Source: Kitasatospora sp. A2-31
GTDB taxonomy: Bacteria > Actinomycetota > Actinomycetes > Streptomycetales > Streptomycetaceae
Direction: 5' to 3'
Length of the DNA stretch: 45,454 nucleotides
NCBI RefSeq assembly: GCF_022288725.1
Contig: NZ_JAKNTA010000019.1
Location: forward strand, 1-45,454
Below are positions 7,955-15,821 of this stretch, piece by piece. The notes under the pieces were generated by a model. The model made no database searches. It worked only from the letters and a program-made list of their open reading frames with translations, and was not told the DNA's origin. A program made the translations under genes and the position numbers. How positions within the stretch are numbered: position 1 is the first letter of the stretch; each line of letters starts with the position of its first letter.

Positions 7955-8085
7955 ACGACAGCGGCGGGTCTGACTCACCGGCACCCGATCCCCTGACAGG
8001 GCATCGGACACCGGTCTCACAGTGGCGCGACCGTGCCGGAGTTGCACCGGGCTTCCGTCACGCCGTCGTCATAACGGCCAGACGG
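7955..8085 (-). promoter_or_regulatory. Cobalamin (adenosylcobalamin) riboswitch upstream of cbtBA
   Basis: Read on the minus strand, the leader contains the hallmarks of the cobalamin riboswitch core in order: GGAAGCCCGGTGCAA (about 8055-8041), TCCGGCACGG, then GCCACTGTGAG (the B12 box, about 8026-8016) and GAGTCAGACCC (about 7976-7966). In this class coenzyme B12 binding turns off the downstream genes, which are cobalt or B12 importers. The edges are approximate, since the outer P1 helix was not folded. The switch also lies in the divergent gap before the gene at 8228, but points only toward cbtB. Confidence 0.9.
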
Positions 8086-8227
8086 TAGCGTGTGCCGCCG
8101 GGCCCGGCCAAGGGGCCGGGAGAAACCGTGCTGCGGCGCAGTCCATCCGCAACGCGCCCCGCACGGACTACGCATACGGACCACCCCGGCCGCCGGGCGG
8201 GAGCGGGAACCAGGGAGGACAGCGGGA

Positions 8228-8806
8228 ATGACGGTACGGGTGATGCTTGTCTCACCGGCCTTGACCGACGACGGCCGAATGGCGCGGTTCGGAGGGCACG
8301 CGCCCCTCGACAGCGCTGCCGTACGCCGTGCGCGGGCAGCGGCCGCCTCCGTTCCGGCCGCCGCGCGCGTCCTCACCGGGCCGTCCGTGCGCTGCACCGG
8401 GACCGCTGCCGCCCTGGGCCTGGAGGCCGTCGTCGCCCCCGAACTCGCCGACTGCGACTGGGGGCGCTGGGAGGGCCACCGCCTCGCCGACCTCGCCGCC
8501 GCCGAACCCGAGGCGATCGCGGCCTGGCTGGCCGATCCGGACGCAGCCCCCCACGGCGGTGAGTCGGTCGCGGCCCTGGGCTCGCGGATCCGAGGCTGGC
8601 TGGACGGGCTGGACGGGCTGGACGGGCCGGAGGCCGGCGGCCCGGTGCTGGCCGTGGTGGAGGCGGCCGTGGTCCGGACCGCCGTGGTCCAAGGCCTGGG
8701 CCTGCCCGCCCAGGCCTTCTGGCGGATCGACGTCGCACCGCTGACCCTCACCGAGCTCACCGGGCGCGCCGGCCGCTGGAACCTGCGCTGCGGGCGGACC
8801 CTCTGA
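8228..8806 (+). CDS. Histidine-phosphatase-like protein lacking both catalytic histidines
   Basis: 192 residues with the outline of the histidine phosphatase (phosphoglycerate mutase-like) fold: the arginine-containing TGPSVRCTGTA segment near residue 51, the conserved DCDWGRWEGH near residue 77 and a C-terminal VVxxAVVRTAVVQGLGL. The two catalytic positions are altered: the usual RHG near the N-terminus reads VSPA (MLVSPALTDDG), and the usual SHG reads VEA (AVVEAAVVRTA). The protein is therefore probably not a phosphatase. A GGGAGGA site precedes ATG 8228. Residues 124-132 repeat LDG three times. It diverges from the B12-controlled cbtBA operon, so a cobalamin-related role (CobC-like origin) is possible but unproven. 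Confidence 0.75.
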   Translation: MTVRVMLVSPALTDDGRMARFGGHAPLDSAAVRRARAAAASVPAAARVLTGPSVRCTGTAAALGLEAVVAPELADCDWGRWEGHRLADLAAAEPEAIAAWLADPDAAPHGGESVAALGSRIRGWLDGLDGLDGPEAGGPVLAVVEAAVVRTAVVQGLGLPAQAFWRIDVAPLTLTELTGRAGRWNLRCGRTL

Positions 8807-8861
8807 TCCGACGCGGGCACCGCGGGGTAGCGGGCTGTCGAGGCGGCGGGCCGTCGGGGGC

Positions 8862-9317
8862 TCAGGCGGTCGGGGACGGGGGGCGTTCGAAGAATGTTTC
8901 CAGCGCGACGGTGGCCTGGGTGCCGCTCACGCCGTCGATCGCGTAGAGGCGGCGGAGGACGTCCTGGAGTTGTTCGGTGGTGGCCGTACGAACCTTGACC
9001 AGGACCGACGCGCTGCCGGCGATGATGTGCGCCTCCTCGATCTCGGGGATCGCGGCGAAGGCCTCCGCCGAGTCCCCCATCCAGGCGGAGGACTCGACCA
9101 TCACGAAGGCGAGCACGCCGAGCCCGAGGCTCCTCGGGTCCACCTCGACGGTCGTGCGGCGGACGACGCCGCGCTCCCGGAGCTTGCGCACCCGCTCGTG
9201 GGCAGCAGCGGTGGAGAGGCCCACGGCCTTGCCGAGGCTCGCATACGCCCGTCCGGCGTCATCCTGAAGCAGCGTCAGCAGGGCGCGGTCGGTGTCGTCC
9301 AGGTTCTCGGTCGCCAT
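8862..9317 (-). CDS. Lrp/AsnC family transcriptional regulator
   Basis: 151 residues. N-terminal winged helix-turn-helix (LDDTDRALLTLLQDD, then LGKAVGLSTAAAHERVRKLRERGVV, about residues 5-50) and a C-terminal RAM effector domain (LAFVMVESSA, EEAHIIAGSASVLVKVRT). Such proteins form octamers that sense amino acids and usually regulate themselves and the divergent neighbour, here the SMP-30 lactonase 74 bases away. The ATG at 9317 (MATENLDDTD) fits the family N-terminus; the longer open frame to 9467 crosses into the divergent gene. The 74-base gap is more AT-rich than its surroundings and must contain both promoters. Confidence 0.9.
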   Translation of the reverse strand: MATENLDDTDRALLTLLQDDAGRAYASLGKAVGLSTAAAHERVRKLRERGVVRRTTVEVDPRSLGLGVLAFVMVESSAWMGDSAEAFAAIPEIEEAHIIAGSASVLVKVRTATTEQLQDVLRRLYAIDGVSGTQATVALETFFERPPSPTA

Positions 9318-9390
9318 GGTGGCACCATACCGCGTTCTGGCATACTCCAACTCAACGGAATGACATTCGGCGATCAGCGATGGGATATGG

Positions 9391-10356
9391 ATGATGTCTG
9401 GTTCGATCGAGTTCGGACTGTACGAGATTCTGGACGACCGCTTCCGGCCCTGCGTGAACGGGGACACCCGGCTGGAGCGGCTGCACGGGGACTGCCGCTG
9501 GGCCGAGGGACCGCTCTACCTGCCCGCCTGGCGCCAACTCCTCTGGAGCGACATCCCCAACGACCGGATCCTGCGCTGGGACGAGGCCACCGGCACGATC
9601 GCCGTCTTCCGTTCCCCGGCCGGGCACAGCAACGGCAACACCCTCGACCACCGGGGCCGCCTGATCACCTGCGAACAGGGCAACCGCCGCGTCACCCGCA
9701 CCGAGCACGACGGCACGATCACCGTCCTCGCCGACCGCTACCAGGGCAAGCGGCTCAACTCACCCAACGACGCGGTCGTCCGCTCCGACGGCACGATCTG
9801 GTTCTCCGACCCCGACTTCGGCATCACCAGCGACTACGAGGGGCACCGCGCCGACGGCGAGATCGGCGCCTGTCACATCTACCGTATCGATCCGGTGGAC
9901 GGCGGGGTCCACCTCGCCGCCGACGGCTTCGCCGGTCCCAACGGGCTGGTCCTCTCCCCCGACGAGCAGCGGCTGTTCGTGTCGGACAGCCGGGCCGGGC
10001 ACATCCGCGTCTTCGACGTCCGCGAGGACAGCACCCTCGCCGGCGGCCAGGTCTTCGCCGACGCCGCAGGCGTCCCCGCCACCCGCACCCGTGCCGGCGC
10101 CACCGCCAGTACCGCCCGTTTCGACAACATCCGCTTCGACGACGACGGACGGCTCTGGGCGGCGGCCATGGGCGACGGCGTCCACTGCTACGCGTCGGAC
10201 GGCACCCTGGTCGGCCGTCTGCTGGTCCCCGAGCACGTCTCGAACATCGCGTTCGGCGGCCCGAAGAACAACCGTCTCTTCATCACCGCCACGACGTCCC
10301 TGTACTCGCTGGTCCTCTCCGTGACGGGCGCCCCGCGCGTCCACCGGCACCGCTGA
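9391..10356 (+). CDS. SMP-30/gluconolactonase/LRE family protein
   Basis: 321 residues of a six-bladed beta-propeller lactonase. Family marks: metal-ligand glutamate in CRWAEGPLY near residue 35, HSNGNTLDHRGRLITCEQG near residue 80, LNSPNDAVV near residue 127 (the conserved N-x-P-N-D metal site), WFSDPDFG, and GFAGPNGLVLSPDEQRLFVSDS in the next blade. It probably hydrolyses a sugar lactone such as gluconolactone in the cytoplasm. Two ATG codons (9391, 9394) compete; no strong ribosome site precedes either. Divergent from the AsnC regulator, which may control it. Confidence 0.88.
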   Translation: MMSGSIEFGLYEILDDRFRPCVNGDTRLERLHGDCRWAEGPLYLPAWRQLLWSDIPNDRILRWDEATGTIAVFRSPAGHSNGNTLDHRGRLITCEQGNRRVTRTEHDGTITVLADRYQGKRLNSPNDAVVRSDGTIWFSDPDFGITSDYEGHRADGEIGACHIYRIDPVDGGVHLAADGFAGPNGLVLSPDEQRLFVSDSRAGHIRVFDVREDSTLAGGQVFADAAGVPATRTRAGATASTARFDNIRFDDDGRLWAAAMGDGVHCYASDGTLVGRLLVPEHVSNIAFGGPKNNRLFITATTSLYSLVLSVTGAPRVHRHR

Positions 10357-10452
10357 CGGCGATCGGCCGCCACCCCCTCCACTCCGAACCCCTCGGACGG
10401 GAAGCCGCCGCGCCCCGGGCTCGACCCACCGACGTCCAAAAGAAGATCGCCC

Positions 10453-11103
10453 CTACCCGTTGGCAGGTCCGCCGATGACGATTCCGGCGACGAGATTGAT
10501 CGTGGTGGCCAGAATGCTGACGCCGAAGACGTAGGAGAGGAGGCAGTGCCGGAGGACGATCGCGCGAATCGTCCGGCTGGAGACTCCGGTGTCGGAGACC
10601 TGGTAGGTCATGCCGAGGTTGTAGCTGAAGTACAGGAAGTCGGTGTAGGCCGGTGGCTGGTCCGCGTTGAAGTCGATCCCGGGCCGGGACTCCGTGTAGT
10701 ACAGGTACGCGTAGCGCGTCGCGTACATCAGGTGGAGTGCCGCCCAGGCCATGAACACGCCGGCGAAGGCGGCCACGGCCGCAGCGTGGCCGGTGCCGGT
10801 GTCGCCGAGCAGGAGCATCACCACGATGCCGACCATCCCGCACAGGGCCGCCGCGAGGACGGCGAGCTCCTCGACGAGGGGCCTGAAGTCCTCGCGCCGG
10901 ACGTTGTGGCGGGTGGTCGCGGCGTCCATCGGCCACAGGACGATCCAGCCGGCCGCGACGAAGACCGTCTCGGTCACCGCCACGCCCAGGATGATGCCCA
11001 GCGGAGCGTTGGTCAGCGCCCCGGCGACCGCGCCCACCAGCGCCCCGGCCACCACGGCGCCGGCGAGTCGGGGAACCGCCGAGAGCGGCAGCCAACGGTT
11101 CAT
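10453..11103 (-). CDS. DUF1345 family membrane protein
   Basis: 216 residues with about five membrane segments (LAGAVVAGALVGAVAGALT, APLGIILGVAVTETVFVAAGW, LAVLAAALCGMVGIVVMLLL, VAAFAGVFMAWAALHLMYATRYA, and LLSYVFGVSILATTINLVAGI at the end). The segment YTDFLYFSYNLGMTYQVSDT is the DUF1345 signature, also found in 2TM ion-channel-like proteins. No function is established. The ATG at 11103 encodes MNRWLPLSAVPRL, a basic start before the first span. It converges on the SMP-30 gene; no clear terminator lies in the 96-base gap. Confidence 0.8.
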   Translation of the reverse strand: MNRWLPLSAVPRLAGAVVAGALVGAVAGALTNAPLGIILGVAVTETVFVAAGWIVLWPMDAATTRHNVRREDFRPLVEELAVLAAALCGMVGIVVMLLLGDTGTGHAAAVAAFAGVFMAWAALHLMYATRYAYLYYTESRPGIDFNADQPPAYTDFLYFSYNLGMTYQVSDTGVSSRTIRAIVLRHCLLSYVFGVSILATTINLVAGIVIGGPANG

Positions 11104-11182
11104 GGAGCCCGACGCTAGCAGTCCGCCGGTGCGATCGGGGGTATGACGGGACGGCATGCCGGGCGGCGGCAGACACCCCCGG

Positions 11183-11224
11183 CCCGGTGTTCCGCCGGGC
11201 CCTTGGGCTCGGCGGAACACCGGG
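11183..11224. terminator. Perfect 14-bp hairpin (terminator-like)
   Basis: CCCGGTGTTCCGCC at 11183-11196 pairs perfectly with 11211-11224. The 14 bases between them (GGGCCCTTGGGCTC) can extend the stem by about six pairs. It sits between the divergent start of the DUF1345 gene and the MarR remnant, so it may be the 3' end of a transcript that no longer has a full gene, or a binding site. No T-run. Confidence 0.5.
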
Positions 11225-11363
11225 GCTGCACGGCGTCAGGCCGGCAGGACGGCCCCCTGGTCGCGGTGGGCCTCCGGGTCGGCGTGGGCCCGGCCGGCGG
11301 CGCGCCCCGTCGGGGACAGGGGCTCGCCGCCCGGGGCCGGGTGGGGTGGTCGGTGCAGCCGCG

Positions 11364-11640
11364 GTGGTCCCGCCGTGGAGGACGCCGCCACCATGACCCG
11401 TGCCGTGCAGCGCATCGAGCAGGCCGGCTTCGTCCGCCGCCGCCCCCTGCCCCACCGACAGGCGCGCCTCGCTCATCGAACCGACCGCGGCCCGCCTCGC
11501 CCTGCGCCGCGAGGTCGAGCAGAGCTGGAGCCGGCTGGAGGAGCTCGTGACGGCGGGCATGTCGCCGACGAGTGCACCGCAGCCCTGGACAGCCTGGATC
11601 TCCTGGAGCGAGCCTCGTCCGGGCCGCCGCCGAGCCCACC
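11364..11640 (+). pseudogene. MarR family regulator remnant with two frameshifts
   Basis: Three consecutive frames give adjoining pieces of one MarR protein: AVEDAATMTRAVQRIEQAGF with VRRRP (recognition helix, to about 11447), then PTDRRASLIEPTAARLALRR and EVEQSWSRLEELVTAGMS (the wing with its D-R-R motif and helix 5, to about 11565), then DECTAALDSLDLLERA (C-terminal dimer helix). Each junction needs a shift of one base. No N-terminal dimer helices can be found upstream, so the 5' part is also lost or scrambled. The rest of 11104-11778 holds only the hairpin at 11183 and no convincing gene. Assembly errors could explain the shifts but not the missing 5' end. Confidence 0.65.
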
Positions 11641-11778
11641 GTCTGCGCGGACGCGGAGGGCCGGCCAGGTCCTGTCCGGTCGCCCGTGCCTACGGTGGCG
11701 GGGTCGTCAGCGGACCGGCGGCTGCGCACGTGCCTGCGGCGAGGTCGGCCGCGCAGGGCGTGCCCCGGCCGAACGCGG

Positions 11779-13146
11779 TCATCCGGCGGGCGCGGCCGGC
11801 TGCGGTCGGGGCTCCGGCAGCGGGCCTCCGGGGAGCCGGGCGAGCCGCATCGTGCCGACGTAGGAGACCACGACGGCCACGATCACCAGCGGCATCACGG
11901 TCAGACCGTCCGTGCCGAGCAGCAGGGTGGCCAGCATCACGGCGGTCATGGGCAGTTTCAGCATCGCCACCGCCATCGCGCCGATGCCCACGGCGAACCC
12001 GGCGGTGGTTCCCAGCCCGGGCAGGTGGGAGAGGGCGAGACCGCCGGCGGCGCCCACGAAGATGGCGGGGAAGACCGGGCCGCCGCGGAAGGCGCTCATC
12101 GAGGCGCAGTACGCCAGTGACTTGCACACCACCAGGACGACGAGGGTGGCCGCCGTGTAGCCGGCGCTGTCCGCCAGCAGCGGCCCGAGCGCGTCCTGGC
12201 CGGAGAAGAGCACCCCGGTGATCGGCCGGTCGGTGATCTCCGCGTACAGCAGGGCGATCACGCCGACGGCGACGCCCATCAGGACGGTGAGCGGCAGTCG
12301 GTGGCGGTCGACCAGGTTCTGCAGGGCGAGCGCGGAGCGGCGGATCGCCTCGCCGAGCAGTGCGGCGACGACGCCCGCGACGACCGCCCAGAGGAACTCG
12401 CCGAGCGTGGGCCGGCCTGCGGCCGGGGGCTGGCTCAGCACCAGGGAGTAGGTGCCGAGGCCGGTCCAGCTGCCGAGGCCGGTGAAGATCAGCGATCCGA
12501 CGCCCGCGGAGAGCAGGCCGGGCACCAGCACCACTCCCATCATCGGCCCGCCCAGCCCGGAGGCCTCCATCAGCAGGAAGGCGCCGACCAGCGGGCTGCC
12601 CAGCAGTTCACTGATGGCCGCGAAGCTGCCGGCCGCGCCGATCACGCCGACGGCGCTGGGCGGGGAGTCGCGCTTCAACAGCTTGATCGCGCCGACCGCG
12701 AGGCCACCGCCGAGCGCGATCAGCGGGGCCTCCGGGCCGAGGACGACGCCCAGGCAGAGCGAGGCGATCGCGGCGAGCGCCACACCGGGCACCGCGGCGA
12801 CCGAGGGCGTGCCGCCGGTCTTGAGCCCTTCGGCCGGCTTGTGGCCGCCGCCCCCGGGCAGGTAGCGGATCGTCAGGGCGACCAGCACGCCGGCCACCGC
12901 GAGCCACGGGATGGCCCACCAGTCGGGGGTGTCGTGGAAGCCGAGTCCCTTCGGCAGGTCGTCGTAGACCAGCGACTGGAGCTCGGAGACCAGCGCGAGG
13001 AAGCCGAACGCGCCGGCCGAGATCGGGACGCCGAGCAGTGCCGAGATCACCAGGATCGACACGTAGCCGCGGGAGCGGACGATCGCCAACGGGTTCTGCG
13101 GCGCTGTGGCGGCCCCGGTGGGCTCGGCGGGCGGTCCGGCCGGCAT
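11779..13146 (-). CDS. ClC family chloride channel/transporter
   Basis: 455-residue membrane protein of the ClC family that conducts or exchanges chloride (or fluoride) across the membrane. Family motifs: LGPEAPLIALGGG near residue 135 (the GxExP motif with the gating glutamate), ISELLGSPLVGAFLLME after it, and FRGGPVFPAIFVGAAGG near residue 352 (GxFxP). Around ten to twelve hydrophobic segments are present and there is no C-terminal CBS domain; the protein ends in a Pro-rich tail. The ATG at 13146 has a strong GAGGAGAGG site; an in-frame extension to 13350 would add 68 Pro/Thr/Ala residues encoded by the short repeats and is rejected. It lies in a run of three minus-strand membrane genes. 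Confidence 0.88.
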   Translation of the reverse strand: MPAGPPAEPTGAATAPQNPLAIVRSRGYVSILVISALLGVPISAGAFGFLALVSELQSLVYDDLPKGLGFHDTPDWWAIPWLAVAGVLVALTIRYLPGGGGHKPAEGLKTGGTPSVAAVPGVALAAIASLCLGVVLGPEAPLIALGGGLAVGAIKLLKRDSPPSAVGVIGAAGSFAAISELLGSPLVGAFLLMEASGLGGPMMGVVLVPGLLSAGVGSLIFTGLGSWTGLGTYSLVLSQPPAAGRPTLGEFLWAVVAGVVAALLGEAIRRSALALQNLVDRHRLPLTVLMGVAVGVIALLYAEITDRPITGVLFSGQDALGPLLADSAGYTAATLVVLVVCKSLAYCASMSAFRGGPVFPAIFVGAAGGLALSHLPGLGTTAGFAVGIGAMAVAMLKLPMTAVMLATLLLGTDGLTVMPLVIVAVVVSYVGTMRLARLPGGPLPEPRPQPAAPAG

Positions 13147-13460
13147 ACGTATCCTCTCCTCGGCATCCGGCCCGACGGGAACACGCGGTTGCCCGGGCCC
13201 GGGTCTGGCGGTGGCACTGGTGGCGGTGGCACTGGTGGCGGTGGCAGTCGTCGGCGGTGGCGGGGTCCGGCCGGCGCGACCCCCCCGAGGCCGCTGCGCC
13301 TCCGTCCCTGGCATCATCGCGGGCGCAGGCCCCTCCCCCGCCTGCGGCACGCCCGGACCCCGCCAACCGCGACCCGTCTACCGGCATCGACCGCACGGTG
13401 GGACCGACCCCGCACCGGTGGGGCCGCCCGCACCGGCGGCCGCTCCCGCCGGTGGCCCGC
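13147..13460. other. Intergenic region with 15-bp tandem repeats
   Basis: The 314 bases between the ClC gene and the potassium channel gene hold no convincing gene. At about 13204-13250 the unit GGTGGCACTGGTGGC is repeated about three times (with a drifting fourth copy to 13262). The ClC ribosome site GAGGAGAGG lies at the low end. Confidence 0.6.
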
Positions 13461-14045
13461 TCAGCCTTCCTCGCGCCCGCCCGGGGCGGCCTTCGCGCTG
13501 CTCCTGCGTCGCTGGCCGCGACGGACCGCACCCACCACGACCTTGAGGGCCAGGCCGAAGACCACCAGGTCGGCGAGCATCTGCCCGGTCACCACCAGCC
13601 GCGCCTCCTGGGACTTGGCCGTGATGTCGCCGAACCCCACCGTGGAGAACACGGTGACGGTGAAGTAGAGCGCATCGGTGTGGGACATGTGCTGTCCGAA
13701 GCTGCCGGGCGACTCCCCGGCCATGGTGACGTAGGTGCCCGCGAACAGCAGCAGGAAGAACGGGATGCTGACGGCCAGCGCCTCCACGGCCCGCAGCCCC
13801 GGGTACCGGGAGTGCAGGATCGAGCGGACCTGGAGGGCGACCAGGGCGACGAATCCCGCCAGCCCGGTGAGCAGCATGGTGAGCGCCGCAGCCGTGGAGG
13901 TGTTGTCGAGGGGCAGCACGTAGTACAGCGCCCCCAGGGCGGCGACCGAGCCCGCCACGCGCAGCACGGTCCAGACGAGCCGCCCGGTGGAGGGCCGCCC
14001 GGGCCCGGGCCGGTCGCGGGGGCCGGCGTCCGTGCCGGCGGTCAT
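13461..14045 (-). CDS. Two-TM potassium channel family protein
   Basis: 194 residues with about four hydrophobic segments and one pore loop; the selectivity filter reads TVGFGD (in FTVTVFSTVGFGDITAK, near residue 137), the mark of K+ channels. There is no cytoplasmic RCK/TrkA-N domain; the tail is short and basic (RRGQRRRSSAK). Its ATG overlaps the stop of the upstream YihY gene by four bases (ATGA), so the two are co-translated. Function in membrane potential or osmotic balance is inferred from the family. Confidence 0.88.
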   Translation of the reverse strand: MTAGTDAGPRDRPGPGRPSTGRLVWTVLRVAGSVAALGALYYVLPLDNTSTAAALTMLLTGLAGFVALVALQVRSILHSRYPGLRAVEALAVSIPFFLLLFAGTYVTMAGESPGSFGQHMSHTDALYFTVTVFSTVGFGDITAKSQEARLVVTGQMLADLVVFGLALKVVVGAVRRGQRRRSSAKAAPGGREEG

Positions 14046-14956
14046 GCCGTCCGCCGCAGCCGGTTGGCGGCGGCCCGGACGGACATGCCGCGGTCCTGCC
14101 AGGTCATGCCCGTGGCCGCACCCAGGATGATCACCACACCGATCGCGATGAAGAACGACATGAGGGAGAACACCGCGCCGATCGGCCCGTACTCACGGTT
14201 GGAGTTGACGACCATCCGGGAGAGGGCGACGTTGAAGAACGCCACCATGCCGATCCAGAACGTGCCGGTGGCGACGGCGCACGGGAGCAGGGTGCGCCAG
14301 CCGATCCGGCCCGCCAGCAGGAACCACATCGAGAACCAGAAGAACCCGACGAACACGAGCACGTTGAGGAACCACCAGAGGATCGGCACGCTCTTGTGGA
14401 TCTCGTAGCCCAGGGTGCTGCCCCCGCCGAGCAGGGCCACGCAGAGGACGAGCCAGATCAGCGCCCGCAGCCGGTCCCGCCGCCCGCGTGACGGCAGTTG
14501 GAACACCTGCTGGTAGAGCTGCTGGAGCGAGCCGGCCACGACGACGCCGGCCAGGACGAAGAAGACCCACGAGAGGCCGCTGATCGCCGCGGAGGTCGCC
14601 GCGGAGGAGGCGAACAGATGGCCGAGGTCGGCGGCCGCCTCATGGCTCAGGCCCAGCCGGAGCGTCAGCGTCGGCACGGCCGAGCGCCCGCCCAGGGCGG
14701 AGGCGACGAGCATGAACGGGACGGCGAACATCAGCAGCGTGGCGGCCAGCAGCAGGGCCTGGTTGACGAAGTCCACCGCGTTCAGCCGACGCCGCAGACA
14801 CTCCGCCCAGGACCCCGCGTACTTCCCCCGCCCCCACGCGGCCGCGCGCCGGGCCCGTCGCGCGCTCGTCCGGTCCGAGACCACCCTGCCCGGCCACGCC
14901 CTCCCCGCGGGGTGCTCGCCCGGTTGCTGGTCTGGGGCGTTGTGCGTCGTCCGCAT
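14042..14956 (-). CDS. YihY/virulence factor BrkB family membrane protein
   Basis: 304 residues. After about 60 basic cytoplasmic residues come six membrane segments typical of YihY/BrkB (for example LLLAATLLMFAVPFMLVASAL, GLSWVFFVLAGVVVAGSLQQ, ALIWLVLCVALLGGGSTLG, VLVFVGFFWFSMWFLLAG). The conserved QQLYQQVFQLP segment near residue 145 and YGPIGAVFSLMSFF near residue 260 support the family. No transport substrate is established. ATG 14956 has GGGAGGA upstream. It is translationally coupled to the K+ channel gene, suggesting a joint role at the membrane. Confidence 0.88.
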   Translation of the reverse strand: MRTTHNAPDQQPGEHPAGRAWPGRVVSDRTSARRARRAAAWGRGKYAGSWAECLRRRLNAVDFVNQALLLAATLLMFAVPFMLVASALGGRSAVPTLTLRLGLSHEAAADLGHLFASSAATSAAISGLSWVFFVLAGVVVAGSLQQLYQQVFQLPSRGRRDRLRALIWLVLCVALLGGGSTLGYEIHKSVPILWWFLNVLVFVGFFWFSMWFLLAGRIGWRTLLPCAVATGTFWIGMVAFFNVALSRMVVNSNREYGPIGAVFSLMSFFIAIGVVIILGAATGMTWQDRGMSVRAAANRLRRTA

Positions 14957-15278
14957 GGCGCGTCCTCCCGGCGGTGATCACCTGGATCGCGATCGGTTGG
15001 AGCCCTGTCCGCGGCGACGACTCGAGCGGAGGCGGCACGCACGTTCGGGGCTGCGGTCCTTCATCAACCATCGCAGTGCACCGCGGACTCCAACAAGGCG
15101 AGGCGGCCCGCCCCGGGGACCGTGCGGCTCCGGGCGGCACCGCTCCGGGCCGGCGCCGTCGCCGTCGAGGCGGCGGCGACGGTGCCGCCTCGCCCCCGCG
15201 AAGGTCCCGCTGCTAGGCTGCTCATGTCCGTTTTATAGATGTTTGTCCAGCTGTGCCGCCGACCTCACGGGAGCAGGT
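14957..15278. other. Divergent intergenic region with a hairpin and an AT-rich leader
   Basis: No gene is seen in these 322 bases. A hairpin of 13 pairs with one wobble (15152-15164 with 15174-15186, loop of nine) lies 90 bases before the Gre-like gene. It is followed at 15214-15245 by an unusually AT-rich stretch (TAGGCT, then TTTTATAGATGTTTG) that probably holds the promoter of that gene. Confidence 0.5.
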
Positions 15279-15746
15279 ATGGCCGCCGAACCCGGGCCGA
15301 TCAGTCTCCAAGCCCGCCAGGCGCTCGAAGAGGAGCTCGTCGAGCTCCGCACCGAGCGGGCCAAGGTCGCCGCGACCCTGAAGGTCACCGATGCGGTGGG
15401 CGACCGGGCCGACCAGGCGGACGGACTGCAGCGCGCCGACCTGCTCGTCCGGCTGGACGACCGGATCACCGAGATCACCGACCGGTTCCGCGTGGCGGAC
15501 GCGGCCGGACCGCCGCGCACGGACGCGGTCGGCCTGGGCAGCACCGCCACCCTGCGCTTCGCCGACGGCACGCTGGAGACCGTCCAGATCGGCGAGGTGG
15601 CCGATCGGCTGGACGAGACGCTGGTGACCGCCGACAGCCCGCTCGGGCGTGCGCTGCTCGGCCACCGCGCCGGCGAGACCGTCGGCTACGAAGCACCCGA
15701 GGGCAGGACGACCGCCGAGATCGTGTCCATCGGCGGCGACGCGTAG
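15279..15746 (+). CDS. GreA/GreB family elongation-factor-like protein
   Basis: 155 residues. The N-terminal half is a charged helical region (LQARQALEEELVELRTERAK and onward) with an acidic turn GDRADQADGLQRAD where Gre factors have their coiled-coil tip; the C-terminal half is the FKBP-like GreA/B domain (GSTATLRFADGTLETVQIGE, SPLGRALLGHRAGETVGYEAPEG). Gre factors enter the RNA polymerase channel and stimulate transcript cleavage using tip acids. The tip differs from the classic GDLSEN pattern, so activity may differ from housekeeping GreA; it resembles the accessory Gre paralogues found in actinomycetes. ATG 15279 follows GGGAGCAGGT. Confidence 0.85.
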   Translation: MAAEPGPISLQARQALEEELVELRTERAKVAATLKVTDAVGDRADQADGLQRADLLVRLDDRITEITDRFRVADAAGPPRTDAVGLGSTATLRFADGTLETVQIGEVADRLDETLVTADSPLGRALLGHRAGETVGYEAPEGRTTAEIVSIGGDA

Positions 15747-15821
15747 TCAGGGGCGGCACGGCACCACCGCGCTCCGATGCCGTCCGGACGTTGCCGTCCG
15801 GACGCGCAGCGGACGCACGCG

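Noticed and set aside
13147..13350. N-terminal extension of the ClC protein by 68 residues
   Set aside because: Encoded by the 15-bp tandem repeats; a strong ribosome site lies before the internal ATG at 13146.
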